From Geomonas oryzisoli (lineage in GTDB: Bacteria > Desulfobacterota > Desulfuromonadia > Geobacterales > Geobacteraceae): a DNA stretch of 64,000 nt. Both the position numbers and the translations under genes were made by a program. The stretch lies in assembly GCF_018986915.1 (NCBI RefSeq), contig NZ_CP076723.1, forward strand, positions 2,327,501 through 2,391,500, given 5' to 3'. The notes beneath the pieces are model-generated. The model saw only the letters and a program-made list of their open reading frames with translations, had not been told where the DNA came from and ran no database searches. Of the stretch, positions 34,179-42,619 are shown piece by piece (the first letter of the stretch is position 1; each line of letters starts with the position of its first letter).

Positions 34179-35021
34179 TTAGCTTAACTGGTACGTGCGC
34201 TCCCGAAACTGCAACGCCCTCTTCACCCGCGTGATCAGGGTCTCCTCGCGCACCGGCTTCTCTATGAAGTCGAAAAAGCCCTTCTCGAACGCCTTCACCT
34301 CGTCCTCCGGCTTCAGGGAACTGGTGATGAGTATCACCGGTATGGCGTTCAGGTCGGGCACGCTGCGCAGCGCGTCGAAAAGCCCGAAGCCGTCCAGCTT
34401 GGGCATCATCAGGTCGGTGAGCACCACGTGCGGCTTCTCGGTCAGGACCGCCTTGTAGGCCTCCAGACCGTCCGCGGCGTGGATGACGCGGAACCCTTCC
34501 CGGCCCAGAAAGTCGCCGAACATGACTCCCATCAGCTTGTCATCCTCGACCACCAGCACAGTGTGGGCGGCCGCGCTGGAGACCTCTTTTTGCAGGTAAT
34601 TCCTGCAGATGGCGGCGTAGATCTCCTTGCGGGTGGCGATGAAGGGGGTGATGGTCAGCCCGAGGTTGGCCGAAATGTTGCGCACCACCCGGGTCTCCGT
34701 GGGATCCGCCATGGCCAGCGCCAGTCGCTTCTCGTCCAGTTTGAGCGGGAAGATGTAGTTGTGCATGGCCACATCGACCGTGATGGTCTTCAACAGTTCC
34801 GGCGAGAAGCTGTAGCCGGAAAAGTTGCTGGCGACGCGGCAGCCGTACTGCGTGGCCAGGGCCTGGGCCAGTTCCTCGCCGGTGACCAGTTCCAGGTCCT
34901 CCAGCACGGTGCCGAAGCGCTTGCCGAGCTTTTTGGACAGCACCAGCATCCGCTCCACCGTCTTCTCGGAGAGCAGCCCGTTCTCGATGAATATTTCACC
35001 CAGCTTTTTTCGTCTTTCCAT
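34179..35021 (-). CDS. MshEN domain - receiver domain protein
   Basis: A 280-residue two-domain regulator. Residues about 1-145 resemble the MshEN / GspE N-terminal fold (KLGEIFIENGLLSE, KRFGTVLEDLELVTGEELAQALATQYG). In other proteins such domains bind cyclic di-GMP. Residues about 153-275 form a receiver domain with acidic VVEDDK, acceptor Asp in LTDLMMPKLDG, and conserved Thr/Lys (ITSS, FIEKPV). There is no DNA-binding or enzymatic output. It may join phosphorylation and cyclic di-GMP signals in surface motility, but this is inference; no pilus gene lies nearby. Confidence 0.85.
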   Translation of the reverse strand: MERRKKLGEIFIENGLLSEKTVERMLVLSKKLGKRFGTVLEDLELVTGEELAQALATQYGCRVASNFSGYSFSPELLKTITVDVAMHNYIFPLKLDEKRLALAMADPTETRVVRNISANLGLTITPFIATRKEIYAAICRNYLQKEVSSAAAHTVLVVEDDKLMGVMFGDFLGREGFRVIHAADGLEAYKAVLTEKPHVVLTDLMMPKLDGFGLFDALRSVPDLNAIPVILITSSLKPEDEVKAFEKGFFDFIEKPVREETLITRVKRALQFRERTYQLS

Positions 35022-35090
35022 AACACGCTCCCCATCCCGGGGTTAACTGTAGCTCGGGGAGAGAAAAAAACCACGCTGGGGGCCGAAAAG

Positions 35091-35903
35091 CTATTCCGCG
35101 ACCACCGTCGCCCCGCTCCCAACCTTCCCGGCCAACTGCTGCGCCTCCGGCTTCGACAGGTGATGCCCTACCCTGATCCGGTACCAGACTCCCTTGTCCT
35201 GTAGCTTCGATTCCACCAGGTATGCGGCCACGCCCTTGGCGACGAGCTTGGCGCGCACCGCGTCCGCCTCTTTCCTGTCCTTGTACGAAGCGACCTGCAC
35301 CAGGTAGCGTGCTTCGCCACCCTGCTTTTCGGCGGCAGGCTTCTCCGCGCCGGCGTCCGTGGCCTTGTCCCCGGTTTTCTCCGCGGCTTTGGCCTCCGGC
35401 GCCTTGGCGGGTACGGCGGCAGCGGCCGGCTTTGCGGAGGCCGGCTCGGCAACGTGCGCCGCGGTCGCGGCCGGTGCGGCGGCTGCCGCCTTGGACTGCA
35501 CTTCGGGAAGCTTCGTGTTGATGCCGCTGCCCATGGCCCCCTTCCCTCCTGAGGGAAGGGTCTTGTAGAAGGTAAGCGGGACCTCGGGGGCGGGCTGCCC
35601 CGGCTGGCCGGGTTGGCCCGCCTGTCCTGCTTGAGCGGGTGCCGCCGGTTGCGCCACGGGTGCGGCCTGCGCCTTCTGCTGAGCTGCGGCCTGCGCCGCG
35701 GCGAGGGCCTTGGGATCAACCTTCCCCTTGAACAGGAACCACCCGGTCAGCACACCTGCCCCGTACCCCAGGGCGAGCAGCAGCAGACCGACCACCGCGA
35801 AGGTGCCGATCGGCTCCCGGCGGGGACGGTTCTTCTGCACGGGTTTGACGCGCTCGGCGCTTTCCCTGACCGCCCTCATCTTTTCGCTGTAGTCAAGCCG
35901 CAT
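35091..35903 (-). CDS. SPOR-domain membrane protein
   Basis: A 270-residue inner-membrane protein. A basic cytoplasmic N-terminus (about 1-32) is followed by one TM helix (about 33-56), a long Ala/Pro/Gln-rich periplasmic linker, and a C-terminal SPOR domain (about 197-270, YLVQVASYKDRKEADAVRAKL). SPOR domains bind septal peptidoglycan lacking stem peptides, so a cell-division or wall role is likely. It lies 9 bp behind argS and is probably in the same transcript. Confidence 0.9.
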   Translation of the reverse strand: MRLDYSEKMRAVRESAERVKPVQKNRPRREPIGTFAVVGLLLLALGYGAGVLTGWFLFKGKVDPKALAAAQAAAQQKAQAAPVAQPAAPAQAGQAGQPGQPGQPAPEVPLTFYKTLPSGGKGAMGSGINTKLPEVQSKAAAAAPAATAAHVAEPASAKPAAAAVPAKAPEAKAAEKTGDKATDAGAEKPAAEKQGGEARYLVQVASYKDRKEADAVRAKLVAKGVAAYLVESKLQDKGVWYRIRVGHHLSKPEAQQLAGKVGSGATVVAE

Positions 35904-35912
35904 GCGCCCCTC

Positions 35913-37577
35913 CTACATCCTCTCCGGAGCCGACATCCCGAGCACGGTCAGCGCGTTCTTCAAGGTCACGGCGACGCAGTGCAGCAGGAACAGACGGGCC
36001 TGGGTGAGCTCGGGCTCCTCGGGGGTGATCACCCTGCTCTTGTTATAGAAGCTGTGGAACTCGCCGGCCAGGTCCTGCAGGTAGTAAGTGATCCGGTGCG
36101 GTTCGAAGTTGACCGCCGCCCCCTCCAGGATCTCCGGGTAGAGGGAGAGCTTCTTGATGAGGCTCATATCGTCGGCGCTCTCCAGCAGCTCCAGACGCAC
36201 CCCGTCGAAGTTCGGCTCCACGCCGCGCTCTTTGGCCGTGTCGAAGATGCTCCTGATCCTGGCGTGGGCGTACTGCACGTAGTAGACCGGGTTGTCGTTG
36301 CTCTGGCGCTTGGCGAGCTCGAGATCGAAATCGAGCTGGCTGTCGGAGCGGCGCATCAGGAAGAAGAAGCGGGCGGCGTCGCGGCCGACCTCGTCCACAA
36401 CCTCCTTCAGCGTCACGAACTCGCCGCTTCTGGTGGACATGGCCACCGGCTGGCCGTCGCGCAAAAGCGATACCAGTTGTACCAGGATGATGCCGAGGTC
36501 GTCGGCCTTGCGCCCCAGTCCCTGCACCACGCTCTTCAGCCTCGGCACGTAGCCGTGGTGGTCGGCGCCCCAGACGTCGATGACCCAGTCGAAGCCGCGC
36601 GCGTACTTGTCGCGGTGGTAGGCGATGTCGGAAGCGAAGTAAGTGGTGACGCCGTTACTTCTGACTACCACGCGGTCCTTGTCGTCGCCAAACGCCGTGG
36701 TTCTGAACCAGAGCGCTCCTTCCTGCTCGTATATGTGCCCCTTCTCCTGCATTTCGGCGATGGCCGAGGTGACCTTGCCGTCATCGAAGAGCGACTGCTC
36801 GGAGAACCAGTTGTCGAAGCGGATGCCGAAGTCCTGCAGGTCGTCGTCGATCCCCTTGAGGATCAGATCGCCCCCCATCTTGGCGAAGAAGGAAACGCCC
36901 TCCTCCTGCGGAGCCTTCAGAAAGCGGTCGCCGTGCTTGGTGATGGCGTCCCGTGCGATGTCCTTGATGTAGTCGCCCTGGTAGCAGTTCTCGGGGAACT
37001 CGATCTTCTCGCCCAGCAGTTCCTTGTAGCGCAACAGTCCGGAGAGCCCCAAGGTGTTCATCTGGTTGCCGGCGTCGTTGATGTAGTACTCGCGCTGCAC
37101 GTCGAAGCCGGCGGCGGAGAGGAGGGAGGCGACGGCATCACCGGTCGCGGCGCCGCGGCCGTGGCCGATATGCAGCGGACCGGTCGGGTTGGCGCTGACG
37201 AACTCGACCTGCACCCGCTTGCCGGCGCCGACCTTGCTCTTGCCGTACTGGTCGCCGGCTCGGTCGATCGTGGTGAGGACCTGCCTCCAAGCCGCGTCCT
37301 TGACGAAGAAGTTGATGAAACCGGGGCCGGCGATCTCGACGGACTGGATCAGGTCCGACGCCTCGGCGAGCTTCTTGACCAGGGCCTCCGCGACGGCGCG
37401 CGGCGCCTTGCGCTCCTGCTTGGCCATCTGCATGGCGACGTTGGTAGCGAAATCTCCGTGCTCGGCGTGTGCCGGCTTCTCCACGTTGATGGCCGGAACC
37501 ACACCAGAGGTGAGCGTGCCGTCGGCGAAACACCCCTCGATTCCCTTCAGGATGCATGCGCGCAGCTGCTCCTTCAT
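35913..37577 (-). CDS. argS: Arginyl-tRNA synthetase
   Basis: Charges tRNA-Arg. The 554-residue class I enzyme has the ArgRS N-terminal domain, the HIGH-type motif in ANPTGPLHIGHGRGA, a KMSKS-related MSTRSGEFVTL, and the C-terminal DALR anticodon-binding domain. The ATG overlaps the stop codon of the upstream 56-residue Cys-rich gene (ATGA), so the two are translationally coupled. The SPOR gene follows after 9 bp. Confidence 0.96.
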   Translation of the reverse strand: MKEQLRACILKGIEGCFADGTLTSGVVPAINVEKPAHAEHGDFATNVAMQMAKQERKAPRAVAEALVKKLAEASDLIQSVEIAGPGFINFFVKDAAWRQVLTTIDRAGDQYGKSKVGAGKRVQVEFVSANPTGPLHIGHGRGAATGDAVASLLSAAGFDVQREYYINDAGNQMNTLGLSGLLRYKELLGEKIEFPENCYQGDYIKDIARDAITKHGDRFLKAPQEEGVSFFAKMGGDLILKGIDDDLQDFGIRFDNWFSEQSLFDDGKVTSAIAEMQEKGHIYEQEGALWFRTTAFGDDKDRVVVRSNGVTTYFASDIAYHRDKYARGFDWVIDVWGADHHGYVPRLKSVVQGLGRKADDLGIILVQLVSLLRDGQPVAMSTRSGEFVTLKEVVDEVGRDAARFFFLMRRSDSQLDFDLELAKRQSNDNPVYYVQYAHARIRSIFDTAKERGVEPNFDGVRLELLESADDMSLIKKLSLYPEILEGAAVNFEPHRITYYLQDLAGEFHSFYNKSRVITPEEPELTQARLFLLHCVAVTLKNALTVLGMSAPERM

Positions 37578-37744
37578 ATCTTCTCCTCCCTTTCCTTATC
37601 CTTTTCCGCGTCGGGCACGGGTTTTATGGTCACGTCGCGTGTGAAGTCCGGGCAGCGGGCGCCGCCGTCGGGCACGCAGAATTTCTTGGAGCAGTGTTCG
37701 CGCCAGGCGCAGACCACGCAATGCTGTTTTCCTGTCTGAGTCAT
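37574..37744 (-). CDS. Small Cys-rich protein coupled to argS, unknown function
   Basis: A 56-residue protein too short for usual ORF cut-offs. It begins MTQTGKQHCVVCAWREHCSK and has five cysteines at 9, 12, 18, 23 and 31, then a charged Lys/Glu-rich tail. The spacing (C-x2-C-x5-C-x4-C-x7-C) suggests a metal or Fe-S site. Support for it being real: GAGGT 6-7 bases before the ATG, a 4-bp ATGA overlap with argS, and its fit between ftsB-like and argS genes with no other way to fill the gap. I do not recognise the family. Confidence 0.75.
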   Translation of the reverse strand: MTQTGKQHCVVCAWREHCSKKFCVPDGGARCPDFTRDVTIKPVPDAEKDKEREEKI

Positions 37745-37778
37745 GCTGATTACCTCGAATGCCCGCCTGGGGCTTGCG

Positions 37779-38186
37779 TTACTTGCCGGAGTGCGGTGCC
37801 GGCTGTGCGGGCTGAGCCGGTTTGGCAGCCGACGCTCCCTGTGCCGCCGGTGCGACGGGCGCGGGCACCTGCGCAGCTCCCTGGGCCGGAGTCCCGGCAG
37901 CGGCGGGCTTGCCCCCCCCCGGGAACTGGTAGATCACCTCGTTGCTGCGCACCAGGCCGAAGTCGCGCCTGGCGATGCTCTCCAGGTAGCGCCGGTCCGA
38001 CTGCAGCGCGGCGATCTCCCGCTTCAGCTTGTCGTTTTCCTCTTTCAACTCGTTCAGGCGCTTCTGCGTCTCGTCGAGGTCGCGGTGCAGGTGGTTGATG
38101 CGCAGCAGCCCCCGGTCACCGAAGACGGTGAAGCCGAGGATGAAGATGATTACCGCTGCCGGTACTAAAAAAAATCGTTTCTGCAT
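37779..38186 (-). CDS. FtsB/DivIC-like septum formation initiator
   Basis: A 135-residue protein with one N-terminal TM helix (about 5-24), then a periplasmic leucine-zipper coiled coil (about 30-68), the ARRDFGLVRSNEVIYQFP segment typical of FtsB/DivIC, and an Ala/Pro/Gln-rich tail of about 45 residues. It would link FtsL/FtsQ-type proteins at the division site. The tail is longer than in E. coli FtsB. It lies 6 bp behind uxs and leads into the Cys-rich gene and argS. Confidence 0.88.
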   Translation of the reverse strand: MQKRFFLVPAAVIIFILGFTVFGDRGLLRINHLHRDLDETQKRLNELKEENDKLKREIAALQSDRRYLESIARRDFGLVRSNEVIYQFPGGGKPAAAGTPAQGAAQVPAPVAPAAQGASAAKPAQPAQPAPHSGK

Positions 38187-38192
38187 GCGTTC

Positions 38193-39128
38193 CTATGCCG
38201 AGGTGAGGACGGACCGGAAATAGTCGATGGTCTGCTTGAGCCCGTCGTCCACGCTCACCGTGGGTTCCCAGCCCAGCATCTGCTTGGCCAGCGAGATGTC
38301 CGGCTGCCTCTGTTTCGGGTCATCGGCCGGCAGTGGGCGGTACACGATGCGCGAGGTGGACCCGGTGAGGGCGATGATCTTCTTGGCGAATTCCAGGATG
38401 GTCGTCTCCGCGGGGTTGCCGAGGTTGACCGGGCCGGTGAATCCGGGGGTCTCCATCATGCGCATCATCCCCTCCACGAGGTCGGAGACGAAGCAGAAGG
38501 AACGGGTCTGCTCCCCCCCGCCGTAGACGGTGATGTCCTCGCCCTTGAGGGCCTGGAGGATGAAGTTGGAGACCACGCGGCCGTCATTCTCGGCCATCTT
38601 GGGGCCGTAGGTATTGAAGATCCTGATGATCCTGACGTCCACGTGATTCTGGCGGTGGTAGTCCATCATCAGGGTTTCGGCGACGCGTTTCCCCTCGTCG
38701 TAGCAGCTTCTCAGCCCCAGGGTGTTGACGTTGCCCCAGTACGCCTCCGTCTGCGGATGCACCTGCGGGTCGCCGTACACCTCGGAGGTGGAGGCCTGCA
38801 GGATCCTGGCCCTCACCCTCTTGGCGATCCCCAGCATGTTGATGGCGCCCATGACGCTGGTCTTGGTGGTCTTCACGGGGTTGTACTGGTAGTGGATCGG
38901 CGAGGCGGGGCAGGCCAGGTTGTAGATCCGGTCCACCTCGAGGAGGATGGGCTCGGTAACATCGTGGCGGATCAGCTCGAAGGAGCGGTGGTCCAGCATA
39001 TGCGCGATGTTGCGTTTGCTGCCGGTGAAGAAGTTGTCGAGGCAGATGACATCATGCCCTTCCCTCAGGAGCCTCTCGCAAAGATGTGACCCAATGAACC
39101 CGGCGCCGCCGGTGACCAGTATGCGCAT
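38193..39128 (-). CDS. uxs: UDP-glucuronate decarboxylase
   Basis: An extended SDR converting UDP-glucuronate to UDP-xylose with bound NAD. The 311-residue protein has [15 protein letters not shown] at the N-terminus, the catalytic [11 protein letters not shown] (YxxxK), [17 protein letters not shown], and [15 protein letters not shown], all typical of UXS. The start at 39128 follows GAGAGG. The upstream gene ugd makes its substrate, so the pair yields UDP-xylose for surface polysaccharide. Confidence 0.93.
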   Translation of the reverse strand: MRILVTGGAGFIGSHLCERLLREGHDVICLDNFFTGSKRNIAHMLDHRSFELIRHDVTEPILLEVDRIYNLACPASPIHYQYNPVKTTKTSVMGAINMLGIAKRVRARILQASTSEVYGDPQVHPQTEAYWGNVNTLGLRSCYDEGKRVAETLMMDYHRQNHVDVRIIRIFNTYGPKMAENDGRVVSNFILQALKGEDITVYGGGEQTRSFCFVSDLVEGMMRMMETPGFTGPVNLGNPAETTILEFAKKIIALTGSTSRIVYRPLPADDPKQRQPDISLAKQMLGWEPTVSVDDGLKQTIDYFRSVLTSA

Positions 39129-39144
39129 AAAACCTCTCAAAACC

Positions 39145-39279
39145 CGTTCGACGTTCAACGTTCGACAGGTTCCCTGCCTTTGAATAACTGCACCTTGGCG
39201 GCTGAGACATCAGGTGCCGCCAGGAAGAAAAGAACCAACGCAAAAAACTGGACGAACGTTGAACGTTTAACGTTGAACG
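39145..39279. repeat. Heptamer-iteron inverted repeat between ugd and uxs
   Basis: The left arm is three tandem CGTTCRA heptamers (39145-39165). The right arm (39254-39279) carries four units of the complementary type, one with A for C. The arms face each other across about 88 bp. A second element of the same build lies at 52305-52429. Confidence 0.8.
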
Positions 39280-39283
39280 GCCG

Positions 39284-40636
39284 TTATTGCATCTCGCAGG
39301 ACGCAGCGCCGTTTCTGCCGATGGGGTAGTACTCGTAGCCGATCTCGCGCATCCGCTCAGGCTGGTACAGGTTGCGGCCGTCGAAGATGAGCGGGTTGAT
39401 CAGGAGCGTCTTGATCCTCTCGAAGTCGGGGTTGCGGTATTCGTTCCACTCGGTGATGATCACCAGGGCGTCGGCTCCCTTGAGCGGTTCGTACTGGTTC
39501 ATGTGGTAGCCGATCCGGTCGCCGAAGTGTTTCTTCGCCTCGTTGAGCGCCTCGGGATCGTGGGCCCGCACGGTGGCGCCCAGTTCCAGCAGCCGGTTGA
39601 TGATGGTCAGCGAGGGAGCCTCCCTCATGTCGTCGGTGCGCGGCTTGAAAGAAAGCCCCCAGACCGCGATGCTCTTGCCCGCCAGCGGCTGGTCGCCCCC
39701 CTGCCCCAGATGACGTTCGATCTTGTCGGAGAGGATGCGCTTCTGGCGCTCGTTGGCCTCTTCCACCGCCTTCAGCAGGATGAAGTCGTAGCTGCACTCG
39801 TCAGCGGTCCTCGCCAGCGCCTTCACATCCTTCGGGAAGCAGGAGCCGCCGTAGCCGACGCCGGGGAAGAGGAAGTCGTAGCCGATACGGGAGTCGGAGC
39901 CGATCCCTTCGCGCACGGCCATCACGTCCGCACCCATAAGCTCGCAGAGGTTGGCGATCTGGTTCATGAAGGTGATGCGGGTGGCCAGCATGGCGTTGGC
40001 GGCGTACTTGGTCATCTCGGCGCTTCTGATATCCATGACCAGCATCCGGTTGGACTTGCGCATGAAGGCCGAGTACAGCTCTTTCATGATTTCGGCGGTG
40101 CGCACGTTGTCGGTGCCGATCACCACGCGGTCGGGTTTCATGAAGTCATCGATGGCCGCCCCCTCTTTGAGGAACTCGGGGTTGGAGACCACATCGAACT
40201 CGATGTGCACGCCGCGCTCGGCCAGCTCTTCCTTGACAGCAGCGCGCACCTTGTCCGCGGTCCCCACGGGGACGGTGGACTTGTCCACGATGATCTTGAA
40301 GCTTTCCATGGAACGGCCGATGTTGCGGGCCACGGAGAGCACGTACTGCAGGTCGGCGGATCCGTCCGCACCCGGCGGGGTACCGACGGCGATGAAGCAG
40401 ACCAGGGACTCCTTGACTGCGGCGTCCAGGTCGGTGGTGAACTTAAGGCGCCCTTCCTCGCCGTTTCTGAGCACCATCTCCTTGAGGCCGGGCTCGTAAA
40501 TGGGGATCACGCCACGCTTGAGACCTTCTATCTTTTGCTGGTCGACGTCGACGCAGATGACGTCATTGCCGCTTTCGGCGAAACAGGTGCCGGCAACGAG
40601 GCCGACGTAACCGGAACCGATCACGCATACTTTCAT
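39284..40636 (-). CDS. ugd: UDP-glucose 6-dehydrogenase
   Basis: Oxidises UDP-glucose to UDP-glucuronate in two NAD-dependent steps. The 450-residue protein has the Rossmann start MKVCVIGSGYVGLVAG, the catalytic Cys in GYGGSCFPKDVKAL, and the C-terminal domain motif WGLSFKPRTDDMREAPS. GAGGAGCG precedes ATG 40636. Uxs, which uses its product, lies downstream beyond an iteron repeat. Confidence 0.96.
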   Translation of the reverse strand: MKVCVIGSGYVGLVAGTCFAESGNDVICVDVDQQKIEGLKRGVIPIYEPGLKEMVLRNGEEGRLKFTTDLDAAVKESLVCFIAVGTPPGADGSADLQYVLSVARNIGRSMESFKIIVDKSTVPVGTADKVRAAVKEELAERGVHIEFDVVSNPEFLKEGAAIDDFMKPDRVVIGTDNVRTAEIMKELYSAFMRKSNRMLVMDIRSAEMTKYAANAMLATRITFMNQIANLCELMGADVMAVREGIGSDSRIGYDFLFPGVGYGGSCFPKDVKALARTADECSYDFILLKAVEEANERQKRILSDKIERHLGQGGDQPLAGKSIAVWGLSFKPRTDDMREAPSLTIINRLLELGATVRAHDPEALNEAKKHFGDRIGYHMNQYEPLKGADALVIITEWNEYRNPDFERIKTLLINPLIFDGRNLYQPERMREIGYEYYPIGRNGAASCEMQ

Positions 40637-40693
40637 GAGGCGCTCCTCTGGTGATTAAAAATTAGCGTTCTTATATAGCACATTCATGTGTCG

Positions 40694-41524
40694 TTATGCC
40701 AGAGTTTTCCCCGAGCACAAGTCCCTGGAGAGGGCCGCGAATTCTTCCAGCGACAGGGTTTCCCCGCGCCTGAGACCGTCGATGCCGCAGCGGGAGAGCG
40801 CGGCGGAGAGCGAGCCGTCGCCGTCGTCGAAGCCGGCGGAACGAAGGGAGTTCAGGAGGGTCTTCCTGCGCTGGTTGAAGGCGCCCTTCACCAGGCGGCG
40901 GAACAGGTCCTCGTCCCCCACCTCGACCCGCGGCGCGGCGAGCGGAATGAAGCTCAGCACGGCCGAGTCCACCTTCGGGACGGGACGGAAGGAGCCCGGC
41001 TTCACAATGAACTCCCGGCGGATGTCGAAGTGCAGCCGCAAAAGGACCGTGAGGGCGCCGTACTCCTTGCAGGCCGGAGGGGCGGTCAGGCGGTCGCCGA
41101 CTTCCTTTTGCAGCATGAGCACGAGGGATTCGAAGAGGTCGCAATGATCCATGAACTTGAAGAGCACCTGCGACGAGATGTTGTACGGGAGGTTCGCCGC
41201 GACCTTCCACTTCCTGCCTGGTGCCCGCGTGTTCAGGATCTGGGGCAGGTCCACCCTGAGGATGTCGCCGTGGCCGATCTCGACGCGGTCGTTGCCGGCG
41301 AACTCTGCGTGCAGAAACGGGATCAGCTCGCGGTCCCACTCGACCGCGACGAAACGCGCGCCGCTTGCCACCAGCAGCCGGGACAGAGCCCCCCTGCCCG
41401 GCCCCACCTCGAGGATGCAGTCGTCGCTGACGGGTGCCACGCAGGCAACGATGCGGGAAAGCACGTTGTCATCCACCAGGAAGTTCTGGCCGAATTCCTT
41501 TTTGGCCTTGATTCTCTTCTCCAT
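40694..41524 (-). CDS. ksgA: 16S rRNA dimethyladenosine transferase
   Basis: Dimethylates two adenosines near the 3' end of 16S rRNA. The 276-residue protein has the family start KKEFGQNFLVDDN, SAM motif LEVGPGRGALSRLL, the catalytic NLPYNISSQVL, and a C-terminal helical domain. The start at 41524 is chosen because ATG overlaps the tsaD stop (TAATG), and the preceding longer frame lies inside tsaD. Confidence 0.96.
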   Translation of the reverse strand: MEKRIKAKKEFGQNFLVDDNVLSRIVACVAPVSDDCILEVGPGRGALSRLLVASGARFVAVEWDRELIPFLHAEFAGNDRVEIGHGDILRVDLPQILNTRAPGRKWKVAANLPYNISSQVLFKFMDHCDLFESLVLMLQKEVGDRLTAPPACKEYGALTVLLRLHFDIRREFIVKPGSFRPVPKVDSAVLSFIPLAAPRVEVGDEDLFRRLVKGAFNQRRKTLLNSLRSAGFDDGDGSLSAALSRCGIDGLRRGETLSLEEFAALSRDLCSGKTLA

Positions 41525-42552
41525 TACATCCCTCCCGGGAAACGCGCCGAAAGCTTGTCCAGCGGCCAGACCGGCAGGGCGTCGAGATCGAAGCCGCTTT
41601 GGTAGCCGGCGCCGAGGTAAAAGTCGCCGGGGACCGCGATCATCGCCGCGTTGTCGGCGCACAGCTTCGGAGAGGGGATGGAAAGCTCCACCCCGTTCGC
41701 CTCGGCGTACTCTGCCATGGAGCGGCGCAGGCCGCTGTTGCAGGCCACCCCGCCGGCCACCACGAGCCGTTTGATCCCGGTCTCGGCTATGGCCGCCGCG
41801 GTCTTCTTGGTCAGCACCTCGCAGACCGCGGCCTGAAAGGAGGCGGCCAGGTCGTTGATCCCCTGCTCCTTCGCCTCCGGATGCTTGCCCACGTGGGTGA
41901 GCACCGCGGTCTTTAGCCCCGAGAAGCTGAAGTTGAAGGTGCCGTCGTGCAAAAGAGGGCGCGGGAACTTGATGGCCCGCGGGTCGCCTCCGGCCGCCAG
42001 GCGGTCGATGGCCACGCCCCCCGGGTAGGGAAGACCGATCAGTTTGGCCACCTTGTCGAAGGCCTCGCCGGCTGCGTCGTCCACGGTCTGCCCGAGGGTC
42101 TTGTAGCGGCCGATGCCGTCGACCCGGTAGAGATGGGAATGTCCTCCCGAAACCGCCAGGGCGATGAAAGGGAACTCGACCGGCCGTTCCAGGAAGACGG
42201 CCAGGAGGTGCCCCTCGATATGGTTCACCCCGACCAGCGGGATCCTTCTCCCGAGGGAGAGCCCCTTGGCGGCGGAGATGCCGACCAGGAGCGCGCCGGC
42301 CAGTCCCGGCCCTTGGGTCACGGCGATCCCCTCGATGTCGGTGATCGCTACCCCCGCCTCCTGGAGTGCCTGCTCCACCACGAGGGAGACCGCTTCCAGG
42401 TGCTGCCGCGAGGCGATCTCGGGCACCACCCCGCCGTATTCGGCATGGATGTCGATCTGGGAGGCAACGATGCTGGAGAGCACGGTCCTGCCGTCCCTCA
42501 CCACCGCGGCGGCGGTTTCGTCACATGAAGATTCCAGCGCAAGAAGAAGCAT
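41524..42552 (-). CDS. tsaD: tRNA N6-threonylcarbamoyladenosine transferase TsaD
   Basis: The catalytic ASKHA-fold subunit for t6A at position 37 of ANN-decoding tRNAs. The 342-residue protein begins LALESSCDETAAAV and has the metal-binding NHIEGHLLA (HxxxH), ALAVSGGHSHL, and VAGGVACNSGLR. No ribosome binding site is visible: the U-tract of the phoH terminator runs straight into the start codon region. The ksgA start overlaps the stop, so ksgA depends on its translation. Confidence 0.96.
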   Translation of the reverse strand: MLLLALESSCDETAAAVVRDGRTVLSSIVASQIDIHAEYGGVVPEIASRQHLEAVSLVVEQALQEAGVAITDIEGIAVTQGPGLAGALLVGISAAKGLSLGRRIPLVGVNHIEGHLLAVFLERPVEFPFIALAVSGGHSHLYRVDGIGRYKTLGQTVDDAAGEAFDKVAKLIGLPYPGGVAIDRLAAGGDPRAIKFPRPLLHDGTFNFSFSGLKTAVLTHVGKHPEAKEQGINDLAASFQAAVCEVLTKKTAAAIAETGIKRLVVAGGVACNSGLRRSMAEYAEANGVELSIPSPKLCADNAAMIAVPGDFYLGAGYQSGFDLDALPVWPLDKLSARFPGGM

Positions 42553-42584
42553 AAAAAAATAGAGAGGGCACCAGCAGCGTGCCC
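42553..42584 (-). terminator. Terminator after phoH, abutting the tsaD start
   Basis: GGGCAC (42566-42571) pairs with GTGCCC (42579-42584). On the minus strand it is followed by TCTCTA and seven Ts (42559-42553) that touch the tsaD ATG. Confidence 0.75.
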
Positions 42585-42619
42585 CCTTTTTCTCTCCCGT
42601 TGTGAGGTTTTCGCGTCAG

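Noticed and set aside
35613-37739. A 708-codon plus-strand frame opposite argS and the SPOR gene
   Set aside because: argS motifs on the minus strand are unmistakable; the plus-strand frame is a high-GC shadow.
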